In this document: positions 1 through 8,929 of the stretch, in pieces
Layout of the letters: each line of letters opens with the position of its first letter
How positions within the stretch are numbered: the stretch's first letter is position 1
NCBI GenBank assembly: GCA_020650975.1
Contig: JAIPMN010000223.1
Location: forward strand, 1 to 30,423
Length of the DNA stretch: 30,423 bases
Direction of reading: 5' to 3'
Source of the DNA: Apostichopus californicus
Lineage: Eukaryota > Echinodermata > Holothuroidea > Aspidochirotida > Stichopodidae
Notes under the pieces: generated by a model
Databases searched by the model: none
Told to the model about the DNA's origin: nothing
The model's input: the letters and a program-made list of their open reading frames with translations, nothing else
Program-made: the position numbers and the translations under genes

Positions 1-118
1 TTCATCTGACGTCATCAAAGGAACCATTTCAGCCAAAGCCGACTCCCCGCTGTTTACCGATACGGCGATACACAGTTTACTATACATGTAACCACAACAC
101 TCTTCTCATTAATTGAAA

Positions 119-356
119 ATGTCTTCTCCCGAATCTTCCGATTCCGAGGAAATCTCTCAGGACATTCGTAAGCTTTGACGAAAATGATTTTCTTGAGGAA
201 GAAGAGGAGGAAATAGTTTTCGAGGGTGATGAAGATAATATCGGTGTTTTTCCCTATCAATTGCGCCCCTTGCAGAAGAATTGTAAAACGATCCCGGTGG
301 CCGAGACGCGTCGCTGCCGATCGAAGTCCCCGAGCAGAACGGTTGGACGACCCTGA
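119..356 (+). pseudogene. Frameshifted acidic leader ORF, probable relic of a transposon-associated or P2X7-like gene
   Basis: An ATG at 119 opens a Ser/Glu-rich frame (MSSPESSDSEEISQDIRKL) that hits TGA at 176. The protein-like sequence continues at once in the +1 frame from 177 with an acidic run (DENDFLEEEEEEI) and a short GVFPYQLRPL motif, up to TGA at 354. One extra T near 176 explains the break. An acidic leader followed by a PYxFEP-like motif is known from invertebrate P2RX7-C-terminus-like proteins, and this link is from memory and weak. A GTAAGC at 168 could instead be a splice donor, but the coding-like sequence after it argues for a frameshift. No downstream domain was found. Alternatives are a sequencing error or a chance reading frame. 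Confidence 0.35.
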
Positions 357-1791
357 ACCGAAACGGGTCGGTTGAGCATAAACAAAACCACCGTTATTAA
401 GACCATCATATGATTTAAATGATCTCGAATGTCGATGATCCTGCTACTTAACTTCGTAGCGAAGCTTCTAGAATTTTGTGTCTTACAGTGCAAGGAAAAT
501 GTGACATTCTGTACATTGCAACCCTATAGTACTAGTAGTGGTAACATGGGGTCTAGACCTAACTAATAGACGTTGTATAACAGGCTAGCCCGTGTAATTG
601 TATCATCCAACTGTTACGTAAAAATTTAATCACAACACAACGCCAGTTTTACCACAAAAGAAAACTTGCAGATCTAGTATTGATTGTTCTAAAACCAACT
701 GGCTTTAAAATTTGTGCGAAATATTAGGTAACCATATAAAGAATCGTCATTTGCTGTATCAAGGAGGCCTAGGCTATGGTCATAACAAGTAATTTGGCAA
801 CAGTATAGGCCTACAGGCACTCGTAACGTTGTGTATGTGTAGTGTTTTGAGCGAGTCGTGTTCAAATTCTTCGATTTCTGTCATCTTTTGGCAAAGCTTG
901 CAGTAGAAATCCGTCTTTACTTGTGGTGGAGCAACCTGATACCACATATCGGCTCGGCATTTTTAACATTTACGAGATAACTTTACGTAAAAAACAAACT
1001 CCAAACACCAAATCTCAATTACTACGGAGCACTACAACAGTGTAATGGTGTGTGTTCTCAGACGTTTAAGAATGTAAACATAGCGTCTCGGAAGTGAGCT
1101 GAGTTCCTCGACTGACGTCACGCCGCGTTACCGTAAATACAACAATTTTTAGAAAGTTTTTATTACCCTCGAATTTTTGATCGTTTATTCCTCGAGAATG
1201 CAAGCTTCGTTTGACACAAATTGGGTATCATTGGAAAGCTACTAGTGTACAGAATACGATGATAAAGAATTTTTTTTTCATTTCATAACCTCTTTAAGAA
1301 TTGTCTGAGAACAATTTGGAAAGTAAAGACCTCAAGGAGAGGTACTTTTTTGAAAACTTCTAGCAATTATAGCGTCCTATAATTTTGGGGCCTATACTGA
1401 CTACCTTTAAGGTTGTCTGGACCAAACAAAATCTTTGAATTTGTCTGGTAAGGAATCTGTCAGTCACTTGTAGGCTGGGATATACACTGTCACAATTATC
1501 ACAGTCTATTGCATACTTCTCAGTAAAGTATGTAATTATAGTTGATTGGTCATTAATAATTGTTGTACCTGATTCTTTGGGATCAACAATATCCTTTGTA
1601 TATTTTGCTGCACTTAGAAGGTCAGCATCCATCCATGGAAAACTTTAAGATTCATAAACCTGTAAGATTGACATTTAGAAATAGCTGTAAATGTCCTTGC
1701 GGGAATGTTTCCATGACGACAAGCTATAAATGTACCTTCAGTGTAGAAGGTGTGTTTTCTAAAATATACAAATCCAACGTTCTCTTTCCAG
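357..1791. other. Non-coding stretch before the first recognised HYR exon
   Basis: No exon is supported here. An open frame of 90 codons lies on the minus strand (1360-1632) and a plus frame runs from 1560 into the first HYR exon, but neither shows a recognisable domain, and the strong acceptor at 1790 makes the latter intronic. Two perfect CRE-type palindromes TGACGTCA occur at 7-14 and 1113-1120, around the frameshifted leader. I have no evidence that they act as promoter elements. Confidence 0.4.
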
Positions 1792-2031
1792 ACAATTCTT
1801 ATCCAACGGTGGATAATTGTCCAGATACAATACGTGAAATTCTACCTTATGGATCCACACGAACCTCTGTCTCTTGGGAAGAACCCTCGTTTAACGATAA
1901 TGATAACACAAACGTGGCAGTGTCCCATACACCAGGGGGCGTGTTCTTCGTCGGTGTTCACACGGTGGAGTATATCGTCGCTGACCAATCAGGAAACCGA
2001 GCTTCGTGCCCCTTTCGCGTAGAAGTTGAAC
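1792..2031 (+). CDS. HYR-domain membrane protein, HYR exon 1 in window
   Basis: This internal exon of 240 nt (80 codons, phase 1-1) encodes one complete HYR (hyalin repeat, immunoglobulin-like) domain. The acceptor is a pyrimidine-rich TTCTCTTTCCAG and the donor is GTAGGT after the first base of a codon. HYR hallmarks are visible: NCPDTI near the start, VSWEEP, the central PGGVFFVGVHTVEY segment, and the DQSGNRASCPF motif near the end, whose Cys pairs with the first Cys in the fold. HYR domains act in extracellular adhesion and occur with sushi or EGF domains. Because the exon is phase 1-1, upstream coding exons must exist. None could be recognised in 1-1791, so the start codon and signal peptide are missing from this annotation. 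Confidence 0.85.
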
Positions 2032-2703
2032 GTAGGTTTCATATTTCACCACAATCGACTGTATCTTGACTTTTTTAAGGAGGTTGCTCGATACTTCAAG
2101 ATTGTGTGAATTCTGATAAGACTCACCTATCCCTTTAACTCCCTTATCCTATACATGGTAATAACGTGGATCGTTGCTGAATAAATATATAATTTAATTG
2201 TTGGTGCATAGAACTCATAGTCGTTCTATATATAGGTAAATCATTTGATACTTTACGTGTAATAACCTGTTAAAAACATGGCGTCGATGTGGTACTGGGA
2301 GGTGATACTAATGCGTTTCGATGATCACCTTTCCATTTTGTGGTTTGATACACTTACCGGAGGATTACTAAGATTACTATTTTTCCCCACACATCCCCAC
2401 ATGAACATTTGCCCATATGCGCATTAATCTTTTAAAGCCTTCTGGCGGGCACTGAACAAGTGCCCGGTGACCGCATATTGACTACCTGTGCTTGAGCGCA
2501 CCCCCAGTGGCACTCGGTTAGGCTCTATGTCGGTGTTCCGGTTCTCTCCCCCAACCCCCAATTCCCCCCCCCCCCAACCTCTTCACTCTCCTGCACCACT
2601 TTGAAAAGCAATCGATGCCTTTAGTATGCTTACTTCTTAATGGAACCAGGGAGTTGTTATGGATGGAACTCTCATCACCCTCTTCGTGCCCTTCCTTTCA
2701 CAG
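2032..2703 (+). other. Intron between HYR exons 1 and 2
   Basis: 672 bases with no coding signal. The visible content is AT-rich sequence and a C-rich homopolymer run around 2560-2580. No repeat element with clear boundaries was seen. Confidence 0.6.
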
Positions 2704-2958
2704 CTGTCATCGACACTGAACCACCAATTGTAACTGGTTGCCCAGGGGAACCAATACGTTTAAATGCCCCCGCAACAAGTGATATGGTAATTGTCAGTTG
2801 GCCTAGTGTAATGGCTACCGATGCTCTGACAAACCTTACGTTGATAGAGTCTCACCAGTCTGGGTCGGAGTTCAAGATTGGGCAACACGAGGTAGCCCTT
2901 CGGTTTATTGACCAACCAGGGAATATTAAAGATTGCAATTTTACTGTCATAATATCTG
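2704..2958 (+). CDS. HYR-domain membrane protein, HYR exon 2
   Basis: 255 nt, phase 1-1 (85 codons). The acceptor is CCTTTCACAG and the donor GTAAGC. The encoded domain begins AVIDTEPPIVTGCP, the usual D-x-x-PP-x-(I/V)-x-x-CP entry of a HYR module, and continues with VIVSWPSVMATDAL, FKIGQHEVALRF and DQPGNIKDCNFTV. It is more diverged than its neighbours: the usual PG(S/D)xFP turn is replaced by QSGSEFKIG and the YxxxD strand by LRFID. The symmetric phase lets the exon be duplicated or skipped without breaking the frame. This is the typical way such arrays expand. Confidence 0.85.
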
Positions 2959-3383
2959 GTAAGCATTCTTTTGTTTTACTTATATACGATCATAATATCT
3001 CATTGAGAGCAATGGGAGGACTTCACCCAGTCAGTATACTATAGTTGATGGTTAAAGTCATATACATGGAATTTCATGTACACACGTTTTTCCCATCAGT
3101 ATATATATTATGCCTCCTTTTTCACACATATTTCTTATTTGATGGTTACATTTATACCGTCTGCACATTCTTACCTGCCAGCATCCTCAATCGGAAGACC
3201 CAAAACTTGTTCATTTGTTACCCCTTTTTGATCTCTTTTTTTTCAACTTCAAAATTCAACAGTTTCCCTTTGAAGTTATATATAGAGACAAACAGCATAT
3301 GTTTAGACATTATCAAATATTTTAATTAACTACTTCACTTGACATAAGTTACAGGTTTCATGAACGTAAAATTACCTTCACAG

Positions 3384-3632
3384 ATATAACCCCTCCTGGC
3401 ATTGAGAACTGTCCCAATGAAGTTGTTGAAATTATAAACAGTGGTGCTATGTCTGCTCCAGTAACTTGGACTATGCCTGTAGTTACCGACAACAGTGGAT
3501 CTTTCTCTCTGGTGGCTAACGATATGCCCTCACCTGGTGACGATTTCCCAGTGGGTCAGACAGTCGTGGTCCATACATATACCGATGACGCCAATAATAC
3601 AGCAGACTGTATAATCAATGTTACCCTTATAG
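3384..3632 (+). CDS. HYR-domain membrane protein, HYR exon 3
   Basis: 249 nt, phase 1-1 (83 codons), acceptor CCTTCACAG, donor GTTTGT. It encodes DITPPGIENCP at the start, PVTWTMPVVTDNSGS, the PGDDFPVGQTVVVHTY core and DANNTADCIINVTL at the end. All are canonical HYR positions. NNT and NVT sequons predict N-glycosylation, consistent with an extracellular location. The donor +5 base is weak compared with the GTAAGN of other exons, so occasional skipping is possible in principle. Confidence 0.88.
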
Positions 3633-3688
3633 GTTTGTCTTTAGTCTTCTTATACTGTCTAATAGACATTACCCTACCCCTTATGTTA

Positions 3689-4056
3689 AGGAGGGCGTTG
3701 TGGTCAAGTGGTTAAGGCAGTGGACTGGTGATCTAAGGATAACAGGTTCGAGCCCTGGCCAGATCTTTGCGATGTGTCCTTGGGCAAGGCACTTTATCTC
3801 CATTGCCTCTCTTCACCCAGGTGTATAAATGGGGACTTGCGAGGTAACTTGTAAATATAGTTGCGTGCGCCGGTTTGTGGCTGCACCATATGGGAAGTCC
3901 CCCGGGGGATACGTGGTTGTGGTGCCCCAGGAGAGATTGATTGAATTGCGCACACTTTGGTGTGTAGGTGTGACAAGTTACCAATGACCAAAGGCTACGT
4001 TGTCAAAGCGCTACAATCTCGATGTAGCAGCGCTATATAAGTGTCTAATATGTATG
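3689..4056 (+). mobile_element. tRNA-derived SINE, copy 1 (plus orientation)
   Basis: The head carries RNA polymerase III promoter parts in the right spacing: an A-box-like TGGTCAAGTGGTTAAG at about 3700 and a B box GGTTCGAGCCC at about 3747. It is followed by a body ending in GCGCTATATAAG. Candidate 8 bp target duplications TTATGTTA lie at 3681-3688 and 4057-4064. A diverged copy of almost the whole unit occurs inverted at 15836-16219, which shows it is an interspersed repeat. It sits in the intron between HYR exons 3 and 4. Minus-strand reading frames over it are by-products of the repeat. Confidence 0.85.
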
Positions 4057-4515
4057 TTATGTTACATGTTCACAATATTTATAAACACGCAGATCCGTGC
4101 GAAGAAGCAAATGTACCAGGCTTTACGAATAAAGCAAAAACAAATTGTAAAAGGTACGTATAACTTTTGAAGAACATTTACCGCGATGGCATCTCAGACC
4201 AACCAAACGTGATCCGAACCTATATATATTGCATAATCGAGAATTTAGCCAGTCAAAATAGCTTACATTCAATCGACCATATCTTTACTAAGGGAGAAGT
4301 TATTGACATATAGGCTAGGATGTTTATGCAACTAATGATGTGCGGGAATATATTGTTCTTTCACATAAGTGTAACAATGCCTGCCACGCACTGGAACATC
4401 CCAATAAATTACTGGTCCAAATATTATATGGTTAGCTATTGTTAATTATTACAAAACTTTTGTAAATGATTTATGTCTATTGCTAATTTATAATATTACC
4501 TCCTTCGTTATACAG

Positions 4516-4764
4516 ATGATAGTCTACTGCCAAATGTAAGATACTGCCCTCGGATTGGTGTAATTAAGAGCGTCCCACCAAATACAACGGTGGCAGAGGT
4601 ACGTTGGAGAACTCCCGTTGGCATCGACAAGGAGACAAACGTAACCACGAGCATGACAAATCGTTCGGGTGATCTGTTTCCTCTGGGCATCAACGAGGTT
4701 GTTTACACCTTTCAGGATTTTAGTGGAAACAAAGCTGAATGTATTTTCAACGTTACTGTAACAG
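4516..4764 (+). CDS. HYR-domain membrane protein, HYR exon 4
   Basis: 249 nt, phase 1-1 (83 codons), acceptor CGTTATACAG and donor GTATGT. The domain reads PNVRYCPRIG near the start, AEVRWRTPVGIDKETN in the middle, then SGDLFPLGINEVVYTF, DFSGNKAECIFNVTVT at the end. It keeps the two HYR cysteines, the W of the VxW strand and the D-x-SGN-x-x-x-C motif. An NVT sequon supports secretion. It is one of the better matches to the family in this array. Confidence 0.88.
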
Positions 4765-5447
4765 GTATGTAATTTTTTCTATCCGTGAATAAAGAGCTAT
4801 CATATACTCTATCACCCATCTATTAAATATGTTTCCTTTATTGATTCTTACTACCTCCTATAAGCAAATGACTTTGTCAAGCAGTTCAATACATATTTAT
4901 TTTTCTCATTAGTTACGTACGTAACTGTCATATATTTTGATTGTTGCAAATTCGTGTGACATATTCATTTGTGCTGAGGGAACTTTGTGAAATGAGTTAA
5001 CATCAACTTGGTGATACGTTCAAACTTGAGAAACATGAGAAATTCACTCAGTTGAGTAAGGTTTGATATTATCAAGTTTACTTTTATTTCATAGACGAAA
5101 TGAAAGTTGTGGCAAGTTATCTAAATGTAATTTTTAAGTGCCATCATTTTGTCCCTTTTAAAGTGAGTCTATGTAAAGAATTTGTCTAACTACCTTTACC
5201 CACAGTTTCCGGTTTTCGTTTCCACGCTCTAGCCTATAGGGTGACATTTCTTTGAAACAAAAAAAGAGTACATTTACCGGCAGAAAAGCGAATTTCTCTC
5301 AATCACTGTAAGGGTAATGACTTATAATGATTCTGGTTCATTCTGTAACATTTAGCAAGTATCGAATACTTTGAAAGCTATCACAATGTTGAGCTTGAAA
5401 AGGTTGCAACATATTATACTCTCTTTTAACGGAAACATTTCTTTCAG
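4765..5447 (+). other. Intron between HYR exons 4 and 5
   Basis: 683 bases, AT-rich, without a recognisable element, RNA gene or hidden HYR exon in any frame. The acceptor for the next exon is ACATTTCTTTCAG. Confidence 0.6.
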
Positions 5448-5711
5448 ACGAATTTCTTGGACCCACGACACCGCGAATAGCTGTGACTAAATGTCCTGAA
5501 AATATTTCAGTTGCCAGCCATCCTAATGGGACCTGTACTAGTGTGGAATGGGAGGAACCAATGAATAATTCAGAAGTTATAGTTCTACACAACCAAACAC
5601 ACTTCCCTGGAGATATTTTTTGTTTCAAACAACCAGCTCAAGTCACGTATTCCTTTTACGATCTCGTTTACGAAGAATTTTTCGAGTGCTCTTTCTGGGT
5701 TGTCGTGTTAG
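5448..5711 (+). CDS. HYR-domain membrane protein, HYR exon 5
   Basis: 264 nt, phase 1-1 (88 codons), the longest HYR exon here. It starts DEFLGPTTPRIAVTKCP and contains TSVEWEEPMNNSEV. The second half has diverged: the turn is FPGDIFCFKQPAQVTYSF, with an extra cysteine, and the usual D-x-SGN loop is replaced by DLVYEEFFECSFWVVVL, without SGN. The extra Cys could form a non-standard disulfide or an intermolecular bond. Donor GTAAGG is strong and the frame joins correctly to the next exon. Confidence 0.85.
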
Positions 5712-6034
5712 GTAAGGTGACCGGTGCCGGCCTTTGGGCGGCGATATTGACAATTTTTAGCTTGACCATTCTTCAATCATTATAATGTTCATACAACATG
5801 TATATAGATAGGGTGATATTTTGACACATTTTGACATGCGCATGATAATTACAATTCAGAGTAGCGAATTACTATATTATTTCGATTTCACTTGGTGTTG
5901 CCTTATTTCAAGGTAATTTTGGTTCGATCATTGTTATTAAATTACTATAGCTTTAAGTTATATGAATATGTTTATTATTAGAAAGTTGATGGGCCAGTTT
6001 GGCGACTGTCTAATGCCGATACTACTCTATGCTG

Positions 6035-6140
6035 TCCTCCCATGTCATTCTACAAAGCACTCGTACTAATAGTATGAACAGTCCCTATTCATACTGCTCA
6101 TACTGTCAGTACGAGTGCTTTGAAGCAGGACATGAAAGTA
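6035..6140. repeat. Long imperfect hairpin in intron (15 bp perfect core stem)
   Basis: CAAAGCACTCGTACT at 6053-6067 is the exact reverse complement of 6108-6122. Pairing continues outward imperfectly through CATGTC on both sides, and the loop contains a smaller inverted repeat (AGTATGA and TCATACT). It lies in the intron between HYR exons 5 and 6. It may be the relic of a short inverted-repeat transposon or a transcribed hairpin. No target duplication was found. Confidence 0.6.
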
Positions 6141-6251
6141 CAGTACGCACAAAAACTTGTCCAAGCTGAGTGAAGTCACAATCGCTTGTAATCTCTGAAT
6201 TATCAATGTTAGATTAAAATGTTCTTCTTGTGGATGTTTTTTCCGTTCCAG

Positions 6252-6506
6252 ATGAGACTCCACCCGAGATATTTGATTGCCCTGAAGATGTTGTAAAGAC
6301 GAAAGACCGCAATGATGATGACTTCAAAGTCACATGGACACGTCCAATGGTAATAGACAATTCAGGGGAAAACGATCTTCTTCAGAACGAGAACCGACCA
6401 CCGGGATCTGTATTTGATGTTGGTTCAACTGTGGTCACCTATACTTTTAGAGATAGCAGTGGAAATGATGCTATCTGTCGGTTTACAGTTATCGTCAGTG
6501 ACGGAA
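6252..6506 (+). CDS. HYR-domain membrane protein, HYR exon 6 (membrane-proximal)
   Basis: 255 nt, phase 1-1 (85 codons), acceptor TTCCGTTCCAG and donor GTAAGT. It is the cleanest HYR match: DETPPEIFDCPEDV, FKVTWTRPMVIDNSGEN, PPGSVFDVGSTVVTYTF and DSSGNDAICRFTVIV. The exon ends after the first base of a codon and joins in frame to the transmembrane exon at 7207, so this is the last extracellular module before the membrane. Confidence 0.9.
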
Positions 6507-6618
6507 GTAAGTCTAAATACATGAGAAAACTTCTTTTAAGCCCATAAATGTGTTTCATGTCTCTCTATTTTACTTTACTCTGGTTTTCTCCTGCTTTTAT
6601 ATTGCAAGTGGTTTTCGA

Positions 6619-7107
6619 CAGAGGCGGGTCCATGGCGGTAGTCTCCTTTGCGACAGAGATCGACTAAGTTATTGTTTTAAAGATCAAATCCATATAGTCC
6701 AAGTTTCAGTTACATGCATCCATTCTGAGGGGTGGGGTCTGGTGGGTCGGTAGTCCCCTTTGCGACAGAGATCGACTAAGTTATTGTTTTAAAGATCAAA
6801 TCCATATAGTACAAGTTTCAGTTACATGCATCCATTCTGAGGGGTGGGGTCTGGTGGGTCGTGGCCCAGTCCTCGCAGAAAGATACTGAGTCGAGAGCTG
6901 AAACGTTTTCAGCCCTTATACCCAGAGGCGGGTCCATGGCGGTAGCCCCCTTTGCGACAGAGATGGACTAAGTTATATTGTTTTAAAGATCAAATCCATA
7001 TAGTCCAAGTTTCAGTTACATGCATCCATTCTGAGGGGTGGGGCCTGGTGGGGTCGTGGCCCAGTCCTCGCAGAAAGATACTGAGTCGAGGGCTGAAACA
7101 TTTTTCG
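6619..7107 (+). repeat. Three-copy tandem repeat (units of 112 and 192 bp) in intron
   Basis: The segment containing GTAG(T/C)(C/T)(C/T)CCTTTGCGACAGAG recurs starting at 6638, 6750 and 6942. The full unit is about 192 bp, running from GAGGCGGGTCCATGGCGG to a CTGAAACRTTTT end, and a truncated first copy is fused to the second at the GGTGGGTCGG junction. Copies are over 90 percent alike by eye, so the duplication is recent. Short frames across it are repeat artefacts. It lies in the last intron of the HYR gene. Confidence 0.85.
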
Positions 7108-7206
7108 AGACAGCGAGTTAAATGACGGCCTTTCGAATGACTTAGTTGTACCATATTTCTTTCCGCACACCGACCATGATTTTTGCTTCATTTCCACTTT
7201 CTACAG

Positions 7207-7697
7207 CGCTTATCCTTGGGTTGACTATGATTGAAGTGGTCGCTATTTCTGCCGGTTCAGTGGTTGGTATTCTACTCGTTATCGTGTTTTGTTGCTGCTG
7301 CTGTATTTGCTGCTGCTGTTGCAAAGATGACGAAAAGGAGGAGGAGAATGGTCATGTAGGTGGTGCTGGGAATGTTGATCAGAACTCAGAAACGGAGAGC
7401 CAAAGGTTGGACGATGCCGCACACGATCCACACCAGTATTGGGTTCTACCATCCTCCGTCCGTAGGGTCCAAAGACGGGTCTCTCGGAGGGTGACGAGAT
7501 CTTTTAGGGACTTCAGAACCAGATATTCTGGCACATCCGATGAGGAGAACCGTACTAGTCAAAGAGGAAGAAGCAACGAAATGGTTCATTTGGGAATGCG
7601 TAACGCAGTAAATCTCGACGATAAGAACATACCTGCTCCAAGTACTCTGGAAAGAAAGCGCATAGCTATTGACAGCGATGATGACTGTGAGCTTTGA
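7207..7697 (+). CDS. HYR-domain membrane protein, terminal exon: transmembrane helix, Cys cluster, cytoplasmic tail
   Basis: The terminal exon (acceptor CTTTCTACAG, phase 1 entry matching HYR exon 6) ends at TGA 7695-7697 and encodes 162 full residues. Residues 10-27 form a hydrophobic helix with a small-residue SAGSVVG motif, followed directly by CCCCCICCCCC at 28-38: ten cysteines at the inner membrane face, a likely S-acylation site. The 124-residue tail starts acidic (DDEKEEE), carries an Arg-rich part (VRRVQRRVSRRVTR) and many Ser/Thr, and ends DSDDDCEL. No enzymatic domain is seen. The layout gives a type I membrane adhesion or recognition protein with at least six HYR domains outside. 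The family cannot be named beyond HYR-containing. Confidence 0.82.
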
Positions 7698-8603
7698 AGA
7701 GAATAATAGCAATCGATCGATTTAAAAGAAAGACCTTGATTTGAGGGAATATACTGCAAGATTTTACTTCGCCTCTCTCTCTTACATGTCTCCTGCACTC
7801 AGCAACTGAACTTTCCTAATCTACCTTCATCTACCTAGACTATTATACTAGTATAAGATATTCCATTAGATCAAACAGTTAGGTACATACACAAACCAAG
7901 AAATGTGGGTTTCATGTATTCGTATATATAAAATAATCTATTCAAAACAACTTTATGGGACTGTTCAGCATACGGGTATGTTGTGGTTGTTGCTGCTCAT
8001 GTTGTTTTCGTACATTAAAGATGGTTTCAGAACCCATATTAAATTTTATTTTTTTATTTTTTTTATTTCCGATGATTTAGATGATAATTATAATCAAGTG
8101 TTAAAGAATTACGTTGGGAAATTTATTTACCCAACACTGCTTTACGTATATACATCCAACATAATTTGGGTAAAGTCTTACTCTCAAAACAAAATTAAGT
8201 AAAATGCGGACAATTTTAAGCAGCTTATCATTTGTTTTTGTAACATTTTGATCTTAATGTTTATTTTATTTTTTGTTTCATTTCCGATGATTTAAATGAA
8301 ACCAGTATGTCCAAATATATTTATCCAAGCAGTGCGTTAGCAGTCCAAGCATTGCTCTTGCAACAATTCAATCGTATACATGAAGTGTTAATGTATCACG
8401 TACAGCCTGTATACTAAAGAAAACCAGTCTGTGATATAATATATATAATATAATGACTAGAGTTGAACTATGAAAGACAACTGCAGTCGGTACAGATTTG
8501 GTATTAATGTAATGATATTTCTCGAAATATCAACCGAATTGGCTCACCTGTCATAGAAGCTGCAACACGTTTTCAACAGAAACATTACTGGGGCTCTGAT
8601 CAC
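7698..8603. other. 3' flank of the HYR gene, AT-rich
   Basis: This should include the 3' UTR of the HYR gene. I see no canonical AATAAA with a clear context. A 99-codon open frame at 7903-8202 has the composition of AT-rich non-coding DNA. The phrase TTTCCGATGATTTA occurs twice (near 8065 and 8281) with weak similarity around it, suggesting an old local duplication. Confidence 0.5.
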
Positions 8604-8611
8604 CCTAGTCC

Positions 8612-8921
8612 CAAGCGCGTAGCCAAGGGGGGGGCGAAGGGGCAGCCGCCCCCCCCCCCCCTTGAGCATATTTTGTTTTTGTATGTTTTTATGATATCGC
8701 TAGTAATTTCAAAGAGAAAATGCTATGATGCAGCTTACAAATCCTGTGAAGTGCCATTTCCAGCGATCTGGGAGGCATTTTCAGCCAAAATTTGTTTGTA
8801 CGCTTCGCGCCAAATCATGGTGCCGCTACGCTTAGATAGTTTGCAATGCGGCGAATCTACGGCTCTGAAAGTTTGCCTACAGTTTCGCCCCTCCCTTGGC
8901 AAGTTCCTCGCTACGCGCCTG
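8612..8921. mobile_element. MITE of hAT type, about 310 bp, with 8 bp target duplication
   Basis: The ends are inverted: CAAGCGCGTAGC at the left and the complement of CAGGCGCGTAGC at the right, giving an imperfect terminal inverted repeat. They are flanked by identical 8 bp sequences CCTAGTCC at 8604-8611 and 8922-8929. An 8 bp duplication fits the hAT superfamily. The interior has long G and C runs (about 8627-8661) that could fold on themselves. The 87-codon open frame inside shows no transposase similarity, so the element is non-autonomous. Confidence 0.8.
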
Positions 8922-8929
8922 CCTAGTCC

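Noticed and set aside
1560..1791. Coding exon upstream of HYR exon 1 (open frame continuous with it)
   Set aside because: The frame is open by chance up to 1560. The strong acceptor TTCTCTTTCCAG at 1790 matches the phase of every other HYR exon, and the extra peptide shows no HYR or signal features.
3691..3760. tRNA gene
   Set aside because: Box A and box B are present, but the cloverleaf stems do not close and the sequence continues into a repeated SINE body with a second copy elsewhere.
3733..3991. Minus-strand open frames of 65-83 codons
   Set aside because: They lie within SINE copy 1, and a similar frame appears in copy 2. They reflect the repeat and not a gene.
7142..7324. Gln-rich minus-strand frame
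   Set aside because: It is the antisense of the cysteine-codon run in the terminal HYR exon.
8041..8330. Tandem duplication around TTTCCGATGATTTA
   Set aside because: Only a short phrase is shared and the surrounding similarity is too weak to set unit boundaries.
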